Below, in pieces: positions 8,060-15,960 of a stretch of DNA of 23,199 bases. This DNA comes from CAUZSM01 sp963582685 (GTDB taxonomy: Archaea > Thermoplasmatota > Poseidoniia > Poseidoniales > Thalassarchaeaceae). Under the pieces are notes generated by a model. It was not told where the DNA came from and did no database searches. It worked only from the letters and a program-made list of their open reading frames with translations. The DNA lies in NCBI GenBank assembly GCA_963582685.1, contig CAUZSM010000015.1, positions 1 through 23,199 of the forward strand, read 5' to 3'. The first letter of the stretch is position 1. Every line of letters begins with the position of its first letter. A program made the translations under genes and the position numbers.

Positions 8060-9538
8060 TCAGCCTTTGATGACGGCGATAGGTTTCAATCTCGCCACCG
8101 GTCGAGCAAGACCAGCTCCAGCAGTTAATCTGATGACTTCATCTACGTCCTTGTAGGCCTCCGGTGCCTCCTCACTGAGTACATTTGGCGTCTTCGCATG
8201 GACATAGATTCCATCCGCCTTCAGCCTTTCAGCGAGAGCCTTCACATCGACCTGTTTGCGCGCGGCGCTTCTTGAGAGTGCCCGTCCAGCACCGTGGCAT
8301 GAGGATGAGAAGGCCCGATTGCCCCCGCTTTCAGGGCCAGCGAGAACCCAAGATGCAGTCCCCATGTCACCGGGAATGAGCACCGGCTGGCCAATTCCAC
8401 TGAATGTCGATGCCAGTTCAGGATGATCGCCACCCAGAGCCCGAGTGGCACCCTTGCGGTGTACGCAGCAGGTGCACGATACTCCGTGAACCACATGATC
8501 CTCGATTTTCGCAATGTTGTGGCACACATCGTAGACCAATCGCAGATCACAATCAGCCGCTCCTAGGTGGGCGCGCAGACCTTCTCTCAGCCTTTGAGTC
8601 AGTGCGGAGCGATTTGCAAACGCATAGTTGCCAGCAGCCTGCATCGCTTCGAAGTAGGCCTGACCCTGTCGGCTATAGAATGGAGCGGCCGCGAGTTGGC
8701 GGTCGGGCAGGGTGATGTCCCACTCCTCACAAGTCCAACTCGCTCCATGGCTACGATAACGCTTCTCGATGTCTCCCACATGGTCAGTACATACCTGATG
8801 TCCAAGGCCACGGCTACCCGTGTGAATCATTGCAGTAACCTGTCCTTCTCGTAATCCGAAGGCTTTGGCGGCCTGTTCATCCACTACTCGGTCAACGACT
8901 TGCAATTCTAGGAAATGGTTGCCAGAACCCAGTGTTCCAAGTGCCTTCATTCCTCGCTTCTGTGCGCGTTCCGAAAGTCCTCGCTCATCACCCTCCAGCA
9001 ATCCGTTGCTCTCGATGGTTGCTAGGTCCCTCGCCTCGCCGTAGCCCATTTCGACTGCGGCGGCGGCACCTTCAGCAAGAATTGCCTCCAATCCATTTGC
9101 GTCGAGGCTGACGCCGCCCTTGCCTGAAGCCCCTGCAGGAATACGACCCGCTAGCCGACTCGCCAAACCCTTCAGGTCGCGGATATCTGCGACATCGAGT
9201 TCCGTAGCACATAGCCTGACACCGCAGTTGATGTCGAATCCGACACCACCAGGAGAGATTACACCGCCATTCTCGATATCTGTGGCAACCACGCCTCCAA
9301 TTGGAAAGCCGTAGCCGAAATGCCAGTCCGCCATCGCCCATGCTTCTCCGACAATGCCGGGCAGTGACGCGGTATTCACCAATTGGCCGGGTGAGCGGTC
9401 ATCGCTGTGAGTATTCCAGTGCGCATCGTCAGTTACCAGCAGGGCATCAGTTCTCATCGAACCGTGTTTTCTGATTCTCTTGATGCACTCCGCATCATCC
9501 TCGACGTGCTGTTTCCACGCCGCGCCCTCGTCGTTCAC
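8060..9538 (-). CDS. rtcB: tRNA-splicing ligase RtcB (3'-phosphate RNA ligase)
   Basis: 492 residues, close to the usual archaeal length of about 480. RtcB joins RNA ends with 2',3'-cyclic phosphate or 3'-phosphate to 5'-OH using GTP and Mn2+; in archaea it seals tRNA exons after intron removal and acts in RNA repair. The family signatures are all present: GFDINCGVR (D102, C105), GSGNHFLEL (H208), HTGSRGLGHQ (H239), DVCHNIAK (H340) and SSCHGAGRALSR with the guanylylated histidine H415. These match the metal ligands and nucleophile known from the Pyrococcus enzyme. There is no intein. GTG 9538 is the most upstream possible start (an in-frame TAA lies just before it), and the N-terminus has the length of archaeal homologs. 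A TATA-like element about 30 bases upstream would make it leaderless. It is divergent from alaS. Confidence 0.96.
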   Translation of the reverse strand: MNDEGAAWKQHVEDDAECIKRIRKHGSMRTDALLVTDDAHWNTHSDDRSPGQLVNTASLPGIVGEAWAMADWHFGYGFPIGGVVATDIENGGVISPGGVGFDINCGVRLCATELDVADIRDLKGLASRLAGRIPAGASGKGGVSLDANGLEAILAEGAAAAVEMGYGEARDLATIESNGLLEGDERGLSERAQKRGMKALGTLGSGNHFLELQVVDRVVDEQAAKAFGLREGQVTAMIHTGSRGLGHQVCTDHVGDIEKRYRSHGASWTCEEWDITLPDRQLAAAPFYSRQGQAYFEAMQAAGNYAFANRSALTQRLREGLRAHLGAADCDLRLVYDVCHNIAKIEDHVVHGVSCTCCVHRKGATRALGGDHPELASTFSGIGQPVLIPGDMGTASWVLAGPESGGNRAFSSSCHGAGRALSRSAARKQVDVKALAERLKADGIYVHAKTPNVLSEEAPEAYKDVDEVIRLTAGAGLARPVARLKPIAVIKG

Positions 9539-9564
9539 GACCGCCGCTGCGGCTTTGCTTTGAA

Positions 9565-9572
9565 GTTAATTT
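9565..9572 (-). promoter_or_regulatory. Probable TATA box of rtcB
   Basis: AAATTAAC on the minus strand is centred about 30 bases upstream of the GTG start of rtcB, in a locally GC-rich region. This spacing fits a leaderless or nearly leaderless transcript. It is 90 bases from alaS and so is less suitable for that gene. Confidence 0.4.
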
Positions 9573-9591
9573 CGGCCTCGACATATCGCCT

Positions 9592-9606
9592 GCGCCCTGT
9601 GGGCGC
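9592..9606. repeat. Perfect short inverted repeat, 6-bp stem, 3-base loop
   Basis: GCGCCC-TGT-GGGCGC lies between the divergent rtcB and alaS genes, 52 bases before the alaS start. It could be a leader hairpin of the alaS mRNA or an operator. It has the same stem and loop sizes as the repeats at 475-489 and 15872-15886. Confidence 0.35.
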
Positions 9607-9658
9607 AAACAGTGGATTTCAAGAATCGAGTGCGTCTCGACTCAATTCAGGGATACCC

Positions 9659-12529
9659 ATGGCCTTCGGTGAGATAGATATCTCGTTCTTCGCTGAGGCC
9701 GGTTTCCGTATGGCTATTTGTCGGGTCACAGGACAGAGATTCTGGACTAGGGATGCAGACCGGGACACCTGTGGTGATACGGTTGAGGACGAGTACACTT
9801 TCATCGGAAATCCGATTATTGAAGGTTATTCACAGCGAGGAAAGTCACTCAAGGATGCAATGCGCGAAACATTCCTAGCTTTCTTTGAGCAACATCAGCA
9901 CCAACGGGTAGCGCCCTATCCCGTGGTGGCAAGATGGCGTGATGACATCCATCTGACCATTGCGAGCATCGCTGTTTTCCAGCCTCATGTCACATCAGGA
10001 GAGGTTCCTGCTCCGGCCAATCCGTTGACAATCTCACAGCCCTGCATCAGGCTGACTGACGTAGCCGCAGTCGGCCGTTCTGGCCGGCATCTCACCACCT
10101 TTGAGATGATGGCTCACCACTGTTTCAACCGACCTGATGACGATGAGGTCGTGTATTGGATTGACGAATGTGTCCGACTGTGTGACTCTCTACTTGTCGA
10201 CTCACTTGCAATTGACCCGTTGGAAATCACCTATGTCGAGAGCCCGTGGTCTGGCGGCGGCAATGCCGGTCCTGCGGTCGAGGTTATCGTCGGTGGACTT
10301 GAGTTAGCCACTCTGGTGTTCATGAATTTGCAGGAGCATCCAGAGGGTGAGGTGGAAATCAAGGGTCTGCGCTACACAAAAATGTCGTTGCAGATTATTG
10401 ACACCGGCTACGGCCTTGAGCGATTCTGTTGGGCTGCTGCTGGCACACCGACCATTTACGAAGCGATTTATCCCGAAAGCGTCGAATGGCTGAAATCCCT
10501 GTGTGATTTTGATGCACGTCTCAAATCTCTCGGCGAAGTTGATGCGGATTCCCTTCTCTCAGAATTGTCGCGACTCGCAGGTATTCTGAACATCGATGTT
10601 GGCACCGATGTCTCATCTCTGTACACACGACTAGTTGAGCGGCTTGCGGATAGGGGTGTCAACATCACTATTGATGGACTGAAACAGGTGACTGAGCCGC
10701 TATCATCCATCTATGCTATTCCCGACCACATGCACGCTTTGTGCAATATGTTGGGTGATGCAATGGTTCCGAGCAATGCCAAGGCTGGCTACTTGGTCAG
10801 GATGCTGGCTCGACGAGTGTGTCGGATGAAAGACGAGTTGGGGCTTGGCGTCAGTCTCGCTGAGTTAGGCACCCACCATCTGGACTCCAATCTCGATATT
10901 TCCTCGTTCGAACAGAGTCGCGAGGGTATTCTGGAAATTCTAGCCCTTGAGGAGGCTCGCTATCATGAGATGATGCGGAAGGGCGAGGCTGGCGTTCGCA
11001 CCGCTCTGAAGGACGTGAGTGGTGATGCATCCGATATTCCTGATGATATATTGTTCAGGCTGGCCGAGGAGCGCGGTATCCAGCCGGATATGACGGTGGC
11101 CATGGCCAAGGAAATGGGTTGGCCTGACCTGTCACTACGAGTCGGATTTGCTGCGGATATGGCGGCGAGGAATGCCGCAGCGACCAAGGCAGCTGCTCAA
11201 ACTACCAGTGGACATTCGCTACCCAACGGAGCAGGTTTGCCTGCTACTTCCCTCGATTACTACGCCGATACTGCTGCTACCTCATTTGAGGCGACGGTTC
11301 TGCATTCCCAACAACTCGATGCCGAGGACATTGCTTCACTGAACCTCTCAAGCGAGGTGATGGGTGAGCCCACCCATGCTGTCGTACTCGATTCAACTCT
11401 ATTCTATCCGGAGGGTGGGGGTCAACTCGGCGATGCAGGGCAACTCTCACAGAACGGTCATTCGGTGAGAGTCCTCGATGCCCGTATCGAGGGCGAAGTG
11501 ATTGTACATCTCACCGATGGGCCCCTTGAATCATCGGCGGTTAGCGGCAAAATCGATTGGGAGCGTCGCAAGCAGTTGATGGATCACCACACATCTGTTC
11601 ACATCATCGGTGGCTCTGCTCGGAAATTGCTTGGACCGCACATCTGGCAGGCTGGCTCCAACAAGGGTGAGCGCTACGCTCGCTTGGACGTCACCCACCA
11701 CAGTCGGCTGAATCGAGACCATCTCGATGCAATTGAGGACCACGCCAACGAGATTATCACTGCAAATACCAGTGTTGAGAAACTTGTTTTGTCCCGAGCC
11801 GAAGCCGACCAGCGTTTTGGACTCAATTTGTACCAAGGCGGCGCACCAAAGCACACCCAGATTCGGGTTATTCGCATTGGCGACCACGATGTGCAGGCAT
11901 GCGGAGGCACGCATCACGATGAAGTAGGTCAAATTGGCGAGGTTCGCATCATTCGCTCTAGTCAAGTCCAAGACGGGGTGGAACGTCTGCAAATCGTGGC
12001 CGGAGAGACTGCGAGGGAGCACGCCCGTCGCCAAGAGCGACTGCTGAGCGAAGCATCCGAGGCTCTCGGAGTGCAACCTGACGACCTGCCCAGAGCGGTC
12101 ACTCGTTTCTTTGATGAGTGGAAATCACAGCAGAAGCATATTGAGAGCCTTGAAGCGGAAATCGTCCGACTGCGAACCAGTGGTGGCGGAGATGAAGCCG
12201 TTGAGAAGGACGGAATCCGCTATGTTGTGATGGAAGCCACAGGCGACCTCAAGTCGATTCAGAAGATGGTAGGTGAATTGACACTCGACGAATCCAAACC
12301 CACCTGTGCTGTTGTTGGAAGCCGAGATGATGGAGGCAAACTCATCATTGCACTAACTGAAGACACAATCGCATCCGAGCGCCACGACGCGACTACGATT
12401 CTGAACGCTATCGCCGGACACATTGGTGGAGGCGGAGGTGGAAAACCAACATTCGCACAAGGTGGTGGCTCAAATGGTGACGGAATCCCCGACGCCCTTG
12501 CAGCAGCGAAGAGCCACCTTGGACTCTGA
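9659..12529 (+). CDS. alaS: Alanyl-tRNA synthetase, archaeal type
   Basis: 956 residues, somewhat longer than the usual ~900-915 for archaeal AlaRS. It charges tRNA-Ala and edits mischarged Ser/Gly. Visible parts: catalytic class II core with ARWRDDIHLTIASIA (motif 2 region), GRHLTTFEMMAHH and DTGYGLERF (motif 3, from residue 248); an editing domain with HHTSVH (H644, H648) and CGGTH (C748, H752) zinc-type ligands; and a C-terminal DHHA1 domain ending in a Gly-rich stretch near KPTFAQGG. ATG 9659 is chosen because homology begins about there; the frame is open back to 9407, but that part overlaps rtcB in antisense and has no AlaRS similarity. The N-terminal cysteine cluster typical of archaeal AlaRS is incomplete: C21 and C38 remain, but T24 and E43 stand where cysteines are expected. 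An Ala-rich linker (about residues 500-535) may account for the extra length. Confidence 0.96.
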   Translation: MAFGEIDISFFAEAGFRMAICRVTGQRFWTRDADRDTCGDTVEDEYTFIGNPIIEGYSQRGKSLKDAMRETFLAFFEQHQHQRVAPYPVVARWRDDIHLTIASIAVFQPHVTSGEVPAPANPLTISQPCIRLTDVAAVGRSGRHLTTFEMMAHHCFNRPDDDEVVYWIDECVRLCDSLLVDSLAIDPLEITYVESPWSGGGNAGPAVEVIVGGLELATLVFMNLQEHPEGEVEIKGLRYTKMSLQIIDTGYGLERFCWAAAGTPTIYEAIYPESVEWLKSLCDFDARLKSLGEVDADSLLSELSRLAGILNIDVGTDVSSLYTRLVERLADRGVNITIDGLKQVTEPLSSIYAIPDHMHALCNMLGDAMVPSNAKAGYLVRMLARRVCRMKDELGLGVSLAELGTHHLDSNLDISSFEQSREGILEILALEEARYHEMMRKGEAGVRTALKDVSGDASDIPDDILFRLAEERGIQPDMTVAMAKEMGWPDLSLRVGFAADMAARNAAATKAAAQTTSGHSLPNGAGLPATSLDYYADTAATSFEATVLHSQQLDAEDIASLNLSSEVMGEPTHAVVLDSTLFYPEGGGQLGDAGQLSQNGHSVRVLDARIEGEVIVHLTDGPLESSAVSGKIDWERRKQLMDHHTSVHIIGGSARKLLGPHIWQAGSNKGERYARLDVTHHSRLNRDHLDAIEDHANEIITANTSVEKLVLSRAEADQRFGLNLYQGGAPKHTQIRVIRIGDHDVQACGGTHHDEVGQIGEVRIIRSSQVQDGVERLQIVAGETAREHARRQERLLSEASEALGVQPDDLPRAVTRFFDEWKSQQKHIESLEAEIVRLRTSGGGDEAVEKDGIRYVVMEATGDLKSIQKMVGELTLDESKPTCAVVGSRDDGGKLIIALTEDTIASERHDATTILNAIAGHIGGGGGGKPTFAQGGGSNGDGIPDALAAAKSHLGL

Positions 12530-12534
12530 TTGTA

Positions 12535-13206
12535 TTATTCAGCAATAAGCGCCTGAACATCATTCAGGAACAGTTCTGGTACCCAATCTTGGTCGCCCCA
12601 GAACACCCTTTGTAGGTGATTTCTGTCTATGATAATGGTCGCTGTCGAGTGGTCGACAAGATAGTCGGGGTGATGTCTTGCAGCGCTGCGCCCTTCAGTG
12701 CCATTCTCCTCTTCGATAGAATCGTTGAGATAGGTGCGCAGCCCAACGTGGAATGATTTCCAGATTGGCTCAAGGTCTTCTACTTCTCCACGGAGATGGG
12801 GCCACGAAAGATTCCGGCCTACAGCATAGTCGCTGAGCACCTCCTCGGAATCAAACCAAGGGTCAACTGTGATACTGAGAATTGCAACATCCTCTCCGTA
12901 ATCTTCGCCTAGTGCCTCCAGCGTCCATGCCAGACTGGCTGAAACGGCGGGACAAACATCTGGGCATCGGGTGTAAACGAAGGAGACAATGACAACCTTC
13001 CCCTCATAGTCAGATAGATTGACTGCAGTTCCTTCATGGGAAAGTAGGGTAAATGCAGGGACCAAATACTCTGAATCTCCACCCATGATGTCCTCTCCAT
13101 GGAATACATCTGGTGGAGTAGTGTCATTTGAGAGACAACCAGAGAGGGAGTTGGTGGATAGCATGAGAATGGTCTGAAGTATAACCAATATTACCCTACA
13201 ACGCAA
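12535..13206 (-). CDS. Sco1/SenC-family lipoprotein (copper/thiol protein)
   Basis: 223 residues. A lipoprotein signal (hydrophobic VILVILQTILML, then LSGC with lipid-modified C24) places it on the outer face of the membrane. A thioredoxin-like fold follows, with the Sco signature TRCPDVCP (C81, C85), ITVDP, and the distal histidine in YLVDHST (about residue 186). The three copper ligands of Sco proteins are therefore present. Sco proteins deliver copper to the CuA site of cytochrome oxidase or keep its cysteines reduced; neither is shown here, as no oxidase gene lies in the window. The start is TTG 13206; no in-frame ATG would keep the signal peptide. It ends 5 bases from the alaS stop (convergent) and lies 77 bases downstream of a cupredoxin-like gene on the same strand, so it may have its own promoter. 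Confidence 0.9.
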   Translation of the reverse strand: MRCRVILVILQTILMLSTNSLSGCLSNDTTPPDVFHGEDIMGGDSEYLVPAFTLLSHEGTAVNLSDYEGKVVIVSFVYTRCPDVCPAVSASLAWTLEALGEDYGEDVAILSITVDPWFDSEEVLSDYAVGRNLSWPHLRGEVEDLEPIWKSFHVGLRTYLNDSIEEENGTEGRSAARHHPDYLVDHSTATIIIDRNHLQRVFWGDQDWVPELFLNDVQALIAE

Positions 13207-13246
13207 TTTTTCACATCCATAAGAAATAGGTCAATGTACGCCGAAC

Positions 13247-13255
13247 AATTATTTC
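13247..13255 (-). promoter_or_regulatory. Possible TATA box of the Sco1-like gene
   Basis: GAAATAATT on the minus strand lies in the 77-base gap upstream of the gene. A start site about 26 bases downstream would fall near 13224, giving a leader of about 18 bases before TTG 13206. Confidence 0.35.
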
Positions 13256-13283
13256 ACAAACTACTGCATCACCAATTTTCTGA

Positions 13284-13856
13284 TTACTCTTCCTCACTGC
13301 TTCCTACTTGTCGATTCTTGACAACGCTGAGCAATAGCAGTCCACTGATTCCACTAGCGAGGGCAATCAATGGCAGCCAGTTGTTGAAGGTGGAAGAACT
13401 AGCAGCATCGTCCTGAGGTTCTTCATCATCCAAGCCGAATTCATATCCAATTGGATTGCCATTTACACCGTGCAAATCGGCTTGGACTGTCAGTGATGCA
13501 TTCATTCTTGAGCCATTTTCATCGATAATCTCGATTGTCCATTGCCCCTCTGTCCAATTTGCCGGCTCAAGCCATAACGCGCAATACTCGCCGCTGGCCA
13601 GATTGCAATTGACATCGTTGCTGCCGTTGTAGAGTCCATCTCCATCGAAATCGATTCTAACAGTTCGGTTGGATTCAGCAGAGTTGTGAATCTCGACAGT
13701 GTCATTCTGAAGAATCTCCATTGTGTCTGGCTGAAGGTAGGTGCCTCTAGCGATGACCAAGAATGTGTTAGCACCGTGTGCAGACACAGTTGGGGCGAAA
13801 ATGCATAGCGCAATGATTGACACAACGAGTGATACACAAACACGGCTCGACGCCAT
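13284..13856 (-). CDS. Cupredoxin-like membrane-anchored exported protein (copy 1)
   Basis: 190 residues. Layout: signal peptide (cleavage near VSA-HG at residue 26), a beta-sandwich-like domain of about 105 residues, an acidic linker (DDEEPQDD), one membrane helix (LPLIALASGISGLLLLSV) and an acidic end. The domain starts TFLVIARGTYLQPDTMEILQ and continues DTVEIHNS, a pattern like the first strands of plastocyanin-type cupredoxins. The usual copper ligands are not visible: the first histidine position reads NRTVRI and there is no C-x(n)-H-x(n)-M loop. Instead there is a calcium-loop-like DFDGDGLYNGSND and two cysteines (NCNLASGEYC) that could form a disulfide. ATG 13856 has GAGG six bases upstream and lies 5 bases after the stop of the LVIVD gene, so the two are probably co-transcribed. 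It is paralogous to the gene at 17750. Function unknown. Confidence 0.8.
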   Translation of the reverse strand: MASSRVCVSLVVSIIALCIFAPTVSAHGANTFLVIARGTYLQPDTMEILQNDTVEIHNSAESNRTVRIDFDGDGLYNGSNDVNCNLASGEYCALWLEPANWTEGQWTIEIIDENGSRMNASLTVQADLHGVNGNPIGYEFGLDDEEPQDDAASSSTFNNWLPLIALASGISGLLLLSVVKNRQVGSSEEE

Positions 13857-13861
13857 TTACC

Positions 13862-15859
13862 TCACTCCTCTGGTGCTGCCTCAACATCCCAGATTGGGGG
13901 GAAGTCATTCTCAGCATCCAAGTCCTCATCCATCTGAACGATGTAAAGCCCGCTGACCATTTCAGAGATGACAATGAATCCACGAGGGTCGAACTGTAAT
14001 CCCCAGTCGAAAGGAATCATGCACGAGGCCCAACAATCTGCCATATCGTACTCAAGGAATGAAATCGAATCATTGATCCAAACTGGACCTGATGGCAGAT
14101 AGTAACCCATGGTGTGAGTGGTTGCCAGACTAGTAATCGCCTGCCATCCTCTCTCTGGTTCCGCCACCCCATTCTCCCAGACTAATTCATCCCAAATACG
14201 GCCGTGGTCTGTCACCCATGCTCCACCGTGGTAATGGGTCCAGTAGACATTGCCACCCAGCCCAGTATCACCGTTGTGAGGGCTGTAGATGTAACCACCT
14301 GGAATGTAGTGGTGGTCATGCTCGCTGCCGTTGTCACGAATACCCTTGCCCGGTAATTTCCACTCACTGACAAGGAATGGCTTGGCGGGGTCGGTGGTGT
14401 CGATGGTACGTATGTATCCAGTGTGATTGTCATTGCTGCCATATTCGGGCGCGATTAGCGTGTAGTGACGCCAGTTGATGCCGTAAGTTGCGTCATCAGG
14501 TCCAGTTCCACACTGCTCGGGCCATGGTAGAGTGCTTCCAGTCCAGATTCCAGAACAGATGAGGTGGTCGTAGGGAACGACGTAGTGAATATTGCCGTTG
14601 CCGTTTGCTACTCCTGTAGAGCCGCTCCACTGAGATGCTGTCATGTTTGCATGGCCACCACCATCTGGCCCGTACCAGCCGTCGTCAGCTGACGGGCAGC
14701 CCATCCAACGTCCGACCTCATTATTCTGCGGCCAGTTCAGTCCGAATGGGTCGGCAACTGTGACCGGGTCTGAGACATCGACGATTCGCAGTCCTGCATC
14801 CCAATATGCCAAGTAAAGCAGAACTTGGCCGGTGATAGGGTGCACCGAGAGCACGTTGTCGTGATTGAACACCGTTCCACCACAGGTGGTGTCAGGGTCC
14901 GGAGTGTAGCCGCCCCAACGAATAATTTCACGGCTAGAATTCTGTTGCTCATCGTTCTGGTTAGGCAGCCATGATTCAAATCCGAGTGGGACATAGAAAA
15001 TCTGTGTGCCCTTGTAGCCGACTCCACCTGCAAAGATCTCCGGGTAAGGGTCGGCGCCGAATAGGAATAGGCTGCAATCCTCATCAGGATTTGACACGCC
15101 ATCCCAATCACAGTAGACATGGACGTCTTGATTGTGGAAGCCGGCTGGTGGATTATTCCATTCTGCGACCTTGATTGGCGATGTCTTGTCGCCGACATAG
15201 ATGACATCGAGCCGATTGGCGCCACTATTTGCGTCGTCATCATTCGGAATTGGGTCTAATTCGCTATTTGTCAACTCGTGATTTATCAGCACCCAATTGT
15301 TGTCATCAGTGACCTTGACGTCGATAATCCGGGCAATTTCAGCGTAGTAAGTGCTCAGCATCTTGATGTCATTTGGTGCAGAGATGTCAAGGATGTGGAA
15401 TTGGTTGTATGCGGCGACGTATGCGAAGCACCCACCAGAACCATCTGAGTAAACCTCACAATCCTCGTCGAAGTTTCCTTCGACAATGACCTCGGAATTA
15501 TCCCCGGGTGTCGGAGCCGTATTCTTCACTTCGTGGTCACAAGGCCTCCCTGCAGTATTGTCGAGTTCAGGTGGTGGTAACATATCTCCATCACAGTTCA
15601 GGTTGTGATAATCGATGAGTTGCATATTCGGTGTGGACAGACGGTGAGAAAGCAAGTCGGAATGACTGTGGTTATCATCTTGAATCTCAGTTATTGGGTC
15701 CACCCATTGCCACTCTTCGTCTACGACCGAATCAGTACCACCCCCGATTGCGAGCAAAGCGATAATCGACGCTGCTGAGATGATTAGTAACGCACAGGCA
15801 GCCGCAATCATCACCCTATCTGCAGCGACTTCGTCTGAATGCAGTGCATCTCTACGCAT
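13862..15859 (-). CDS. LVIVD-repeat beta-propeller protein, membrane-anchored (copy 1)
   Basis: About 665 residues from ATG 15859. A short basic N-terminus (MRRDALHSDEVAADR) precedes a membrane helix (about residues 17-40, MIAAACALLIISAASIIALL), so the rest lies outside the cell. LVIVD-type repeats are seen as FHILDISAP (about residue 153), GLRIVDVSDP (about 357) and GLYIVQMDED (about 635), the pattern of a propeller of short repeats. A His-rich stretch HDHHYIPGG then SPHNGDTG lies near 517. No enzymatic family is recognised. TTG 15922 in the same frame would add 21 residues; I prefer the ATG because a TATA-like element at 15953-15960 predicts transcription from about 15930 and so a leader. 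It is followed 5 bases later by cupredoxin-like copy 1 and preceded by its own paralog, which suggests tandem duplication. Role: probably a surface binding or scaffold protein (inference). Confidence 0.85.
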   Translation of the reverse strand: MRRDALHSDEVAADRVMIAAACALLIISAASIIALLAIGGGTDSVVDEEWQWVDPITEIQDDNHSHSDLLSHRLSTPNMQLIDYHNLNCDGDMLPPPELDNTAGRPCDHEVKNTAPTPGDNSEVIVEGNFDEDCEVYSDGSGGCFAYVAAYNQFHILDISAPNDIKMLSTYYAEIARIIDVKVTDDNNWVLINHELTNSELDPIPNDDDANSGANRLDVIYVGDKTSPIKVAEWNNPPAGFHNQDVHVYCDWDGVSNPDEDCSLFLFGADPYPEIFAGGVGYKGTQIFYVPLGFESWLPNQNDEQQNSSREIIRWGGYTPDPDTTCGGTVFNHDNVLSVHPITGQVLLYLAYWDAGLRIVDVSDPVTVADPFGLNWPQNNEVGRWMGCPSADDGWYGPDGGGHANMTASQWSGSTGVANGNGNIHYVVPYDHLICSGIWTGSTLPWPEQCGTGPDDATYGINWRHYTLIAPEYGSNDNHTGYIRTIDTTDPAKPFLVSEWKLPGKGIRDNGSEHDHHYIPGGYIYSPHNGDTGLGGNVYWTHYHGGAWVTDHGRIWDELVWENGVAEPERGWQAITSLATTHTMGYYLPSGPVWINDSISFLEYDMADCWASCMIPFDWGLQFDPRGFIVISEMVSGLYIVQMDEDLDAENDFPPIWDVEAAPEE

Positions 15860-15871
15860 CCTTACACCCCA

Positions 15872-15886
15872 TCGGCCTACGGCCGA
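15872..15886. repeat. Perfect short inverted repeat in the leader or N-terminal extension of the LVIVD gene
   Basis: TCGGCC-TAC-GGCCGA is a 6-bp stem with a 3-base loop, ending 13 bases upstream of ATG 15859 on the minus strand. It sits in an unusually GC-rich stretch (15860-15910). On the minus strand, outer CACC and GGTG segments could extend the fold. Confidence 0.35.
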
Positions 15887-15952
15887 CAGCCCTGCCGGTG
15901 CGGGCCCTATTGTTGAATCCAACGCATGCTAGAGTTCTCATTCGATGCACTA

Positions 15953-15960
15953 GAATTATG
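15953..15960 (-). promoter_or_regulatory. TATA-like element upstream of LVIVD copy 1
   Basis: CATAATTC on the minus strand overlaps the stop codon of LVIVD copy 2. Transcription would begin near 15930, giving a structured leader of about 70 bases before ATG 15859, or a short leader before TTG 15922. Read-through from copy 2 is also possible. Confidence 0.3.

Noticed and set aside
9407..9658. 84-codon upstream extension of the alanyl-tRNA synthetase frame
   Set aside because: It overlaps the N-terminal coding region of rtcB in antisense and does not resemble the start of archaeal AlaRS, whose homology begins just after ATG 9659.
11531..12076. 181-codon minus-strand open frame
   Set aside because: It lies wholly inside alaS in antisense, over the conserved editing domain, and has no domain-like features.
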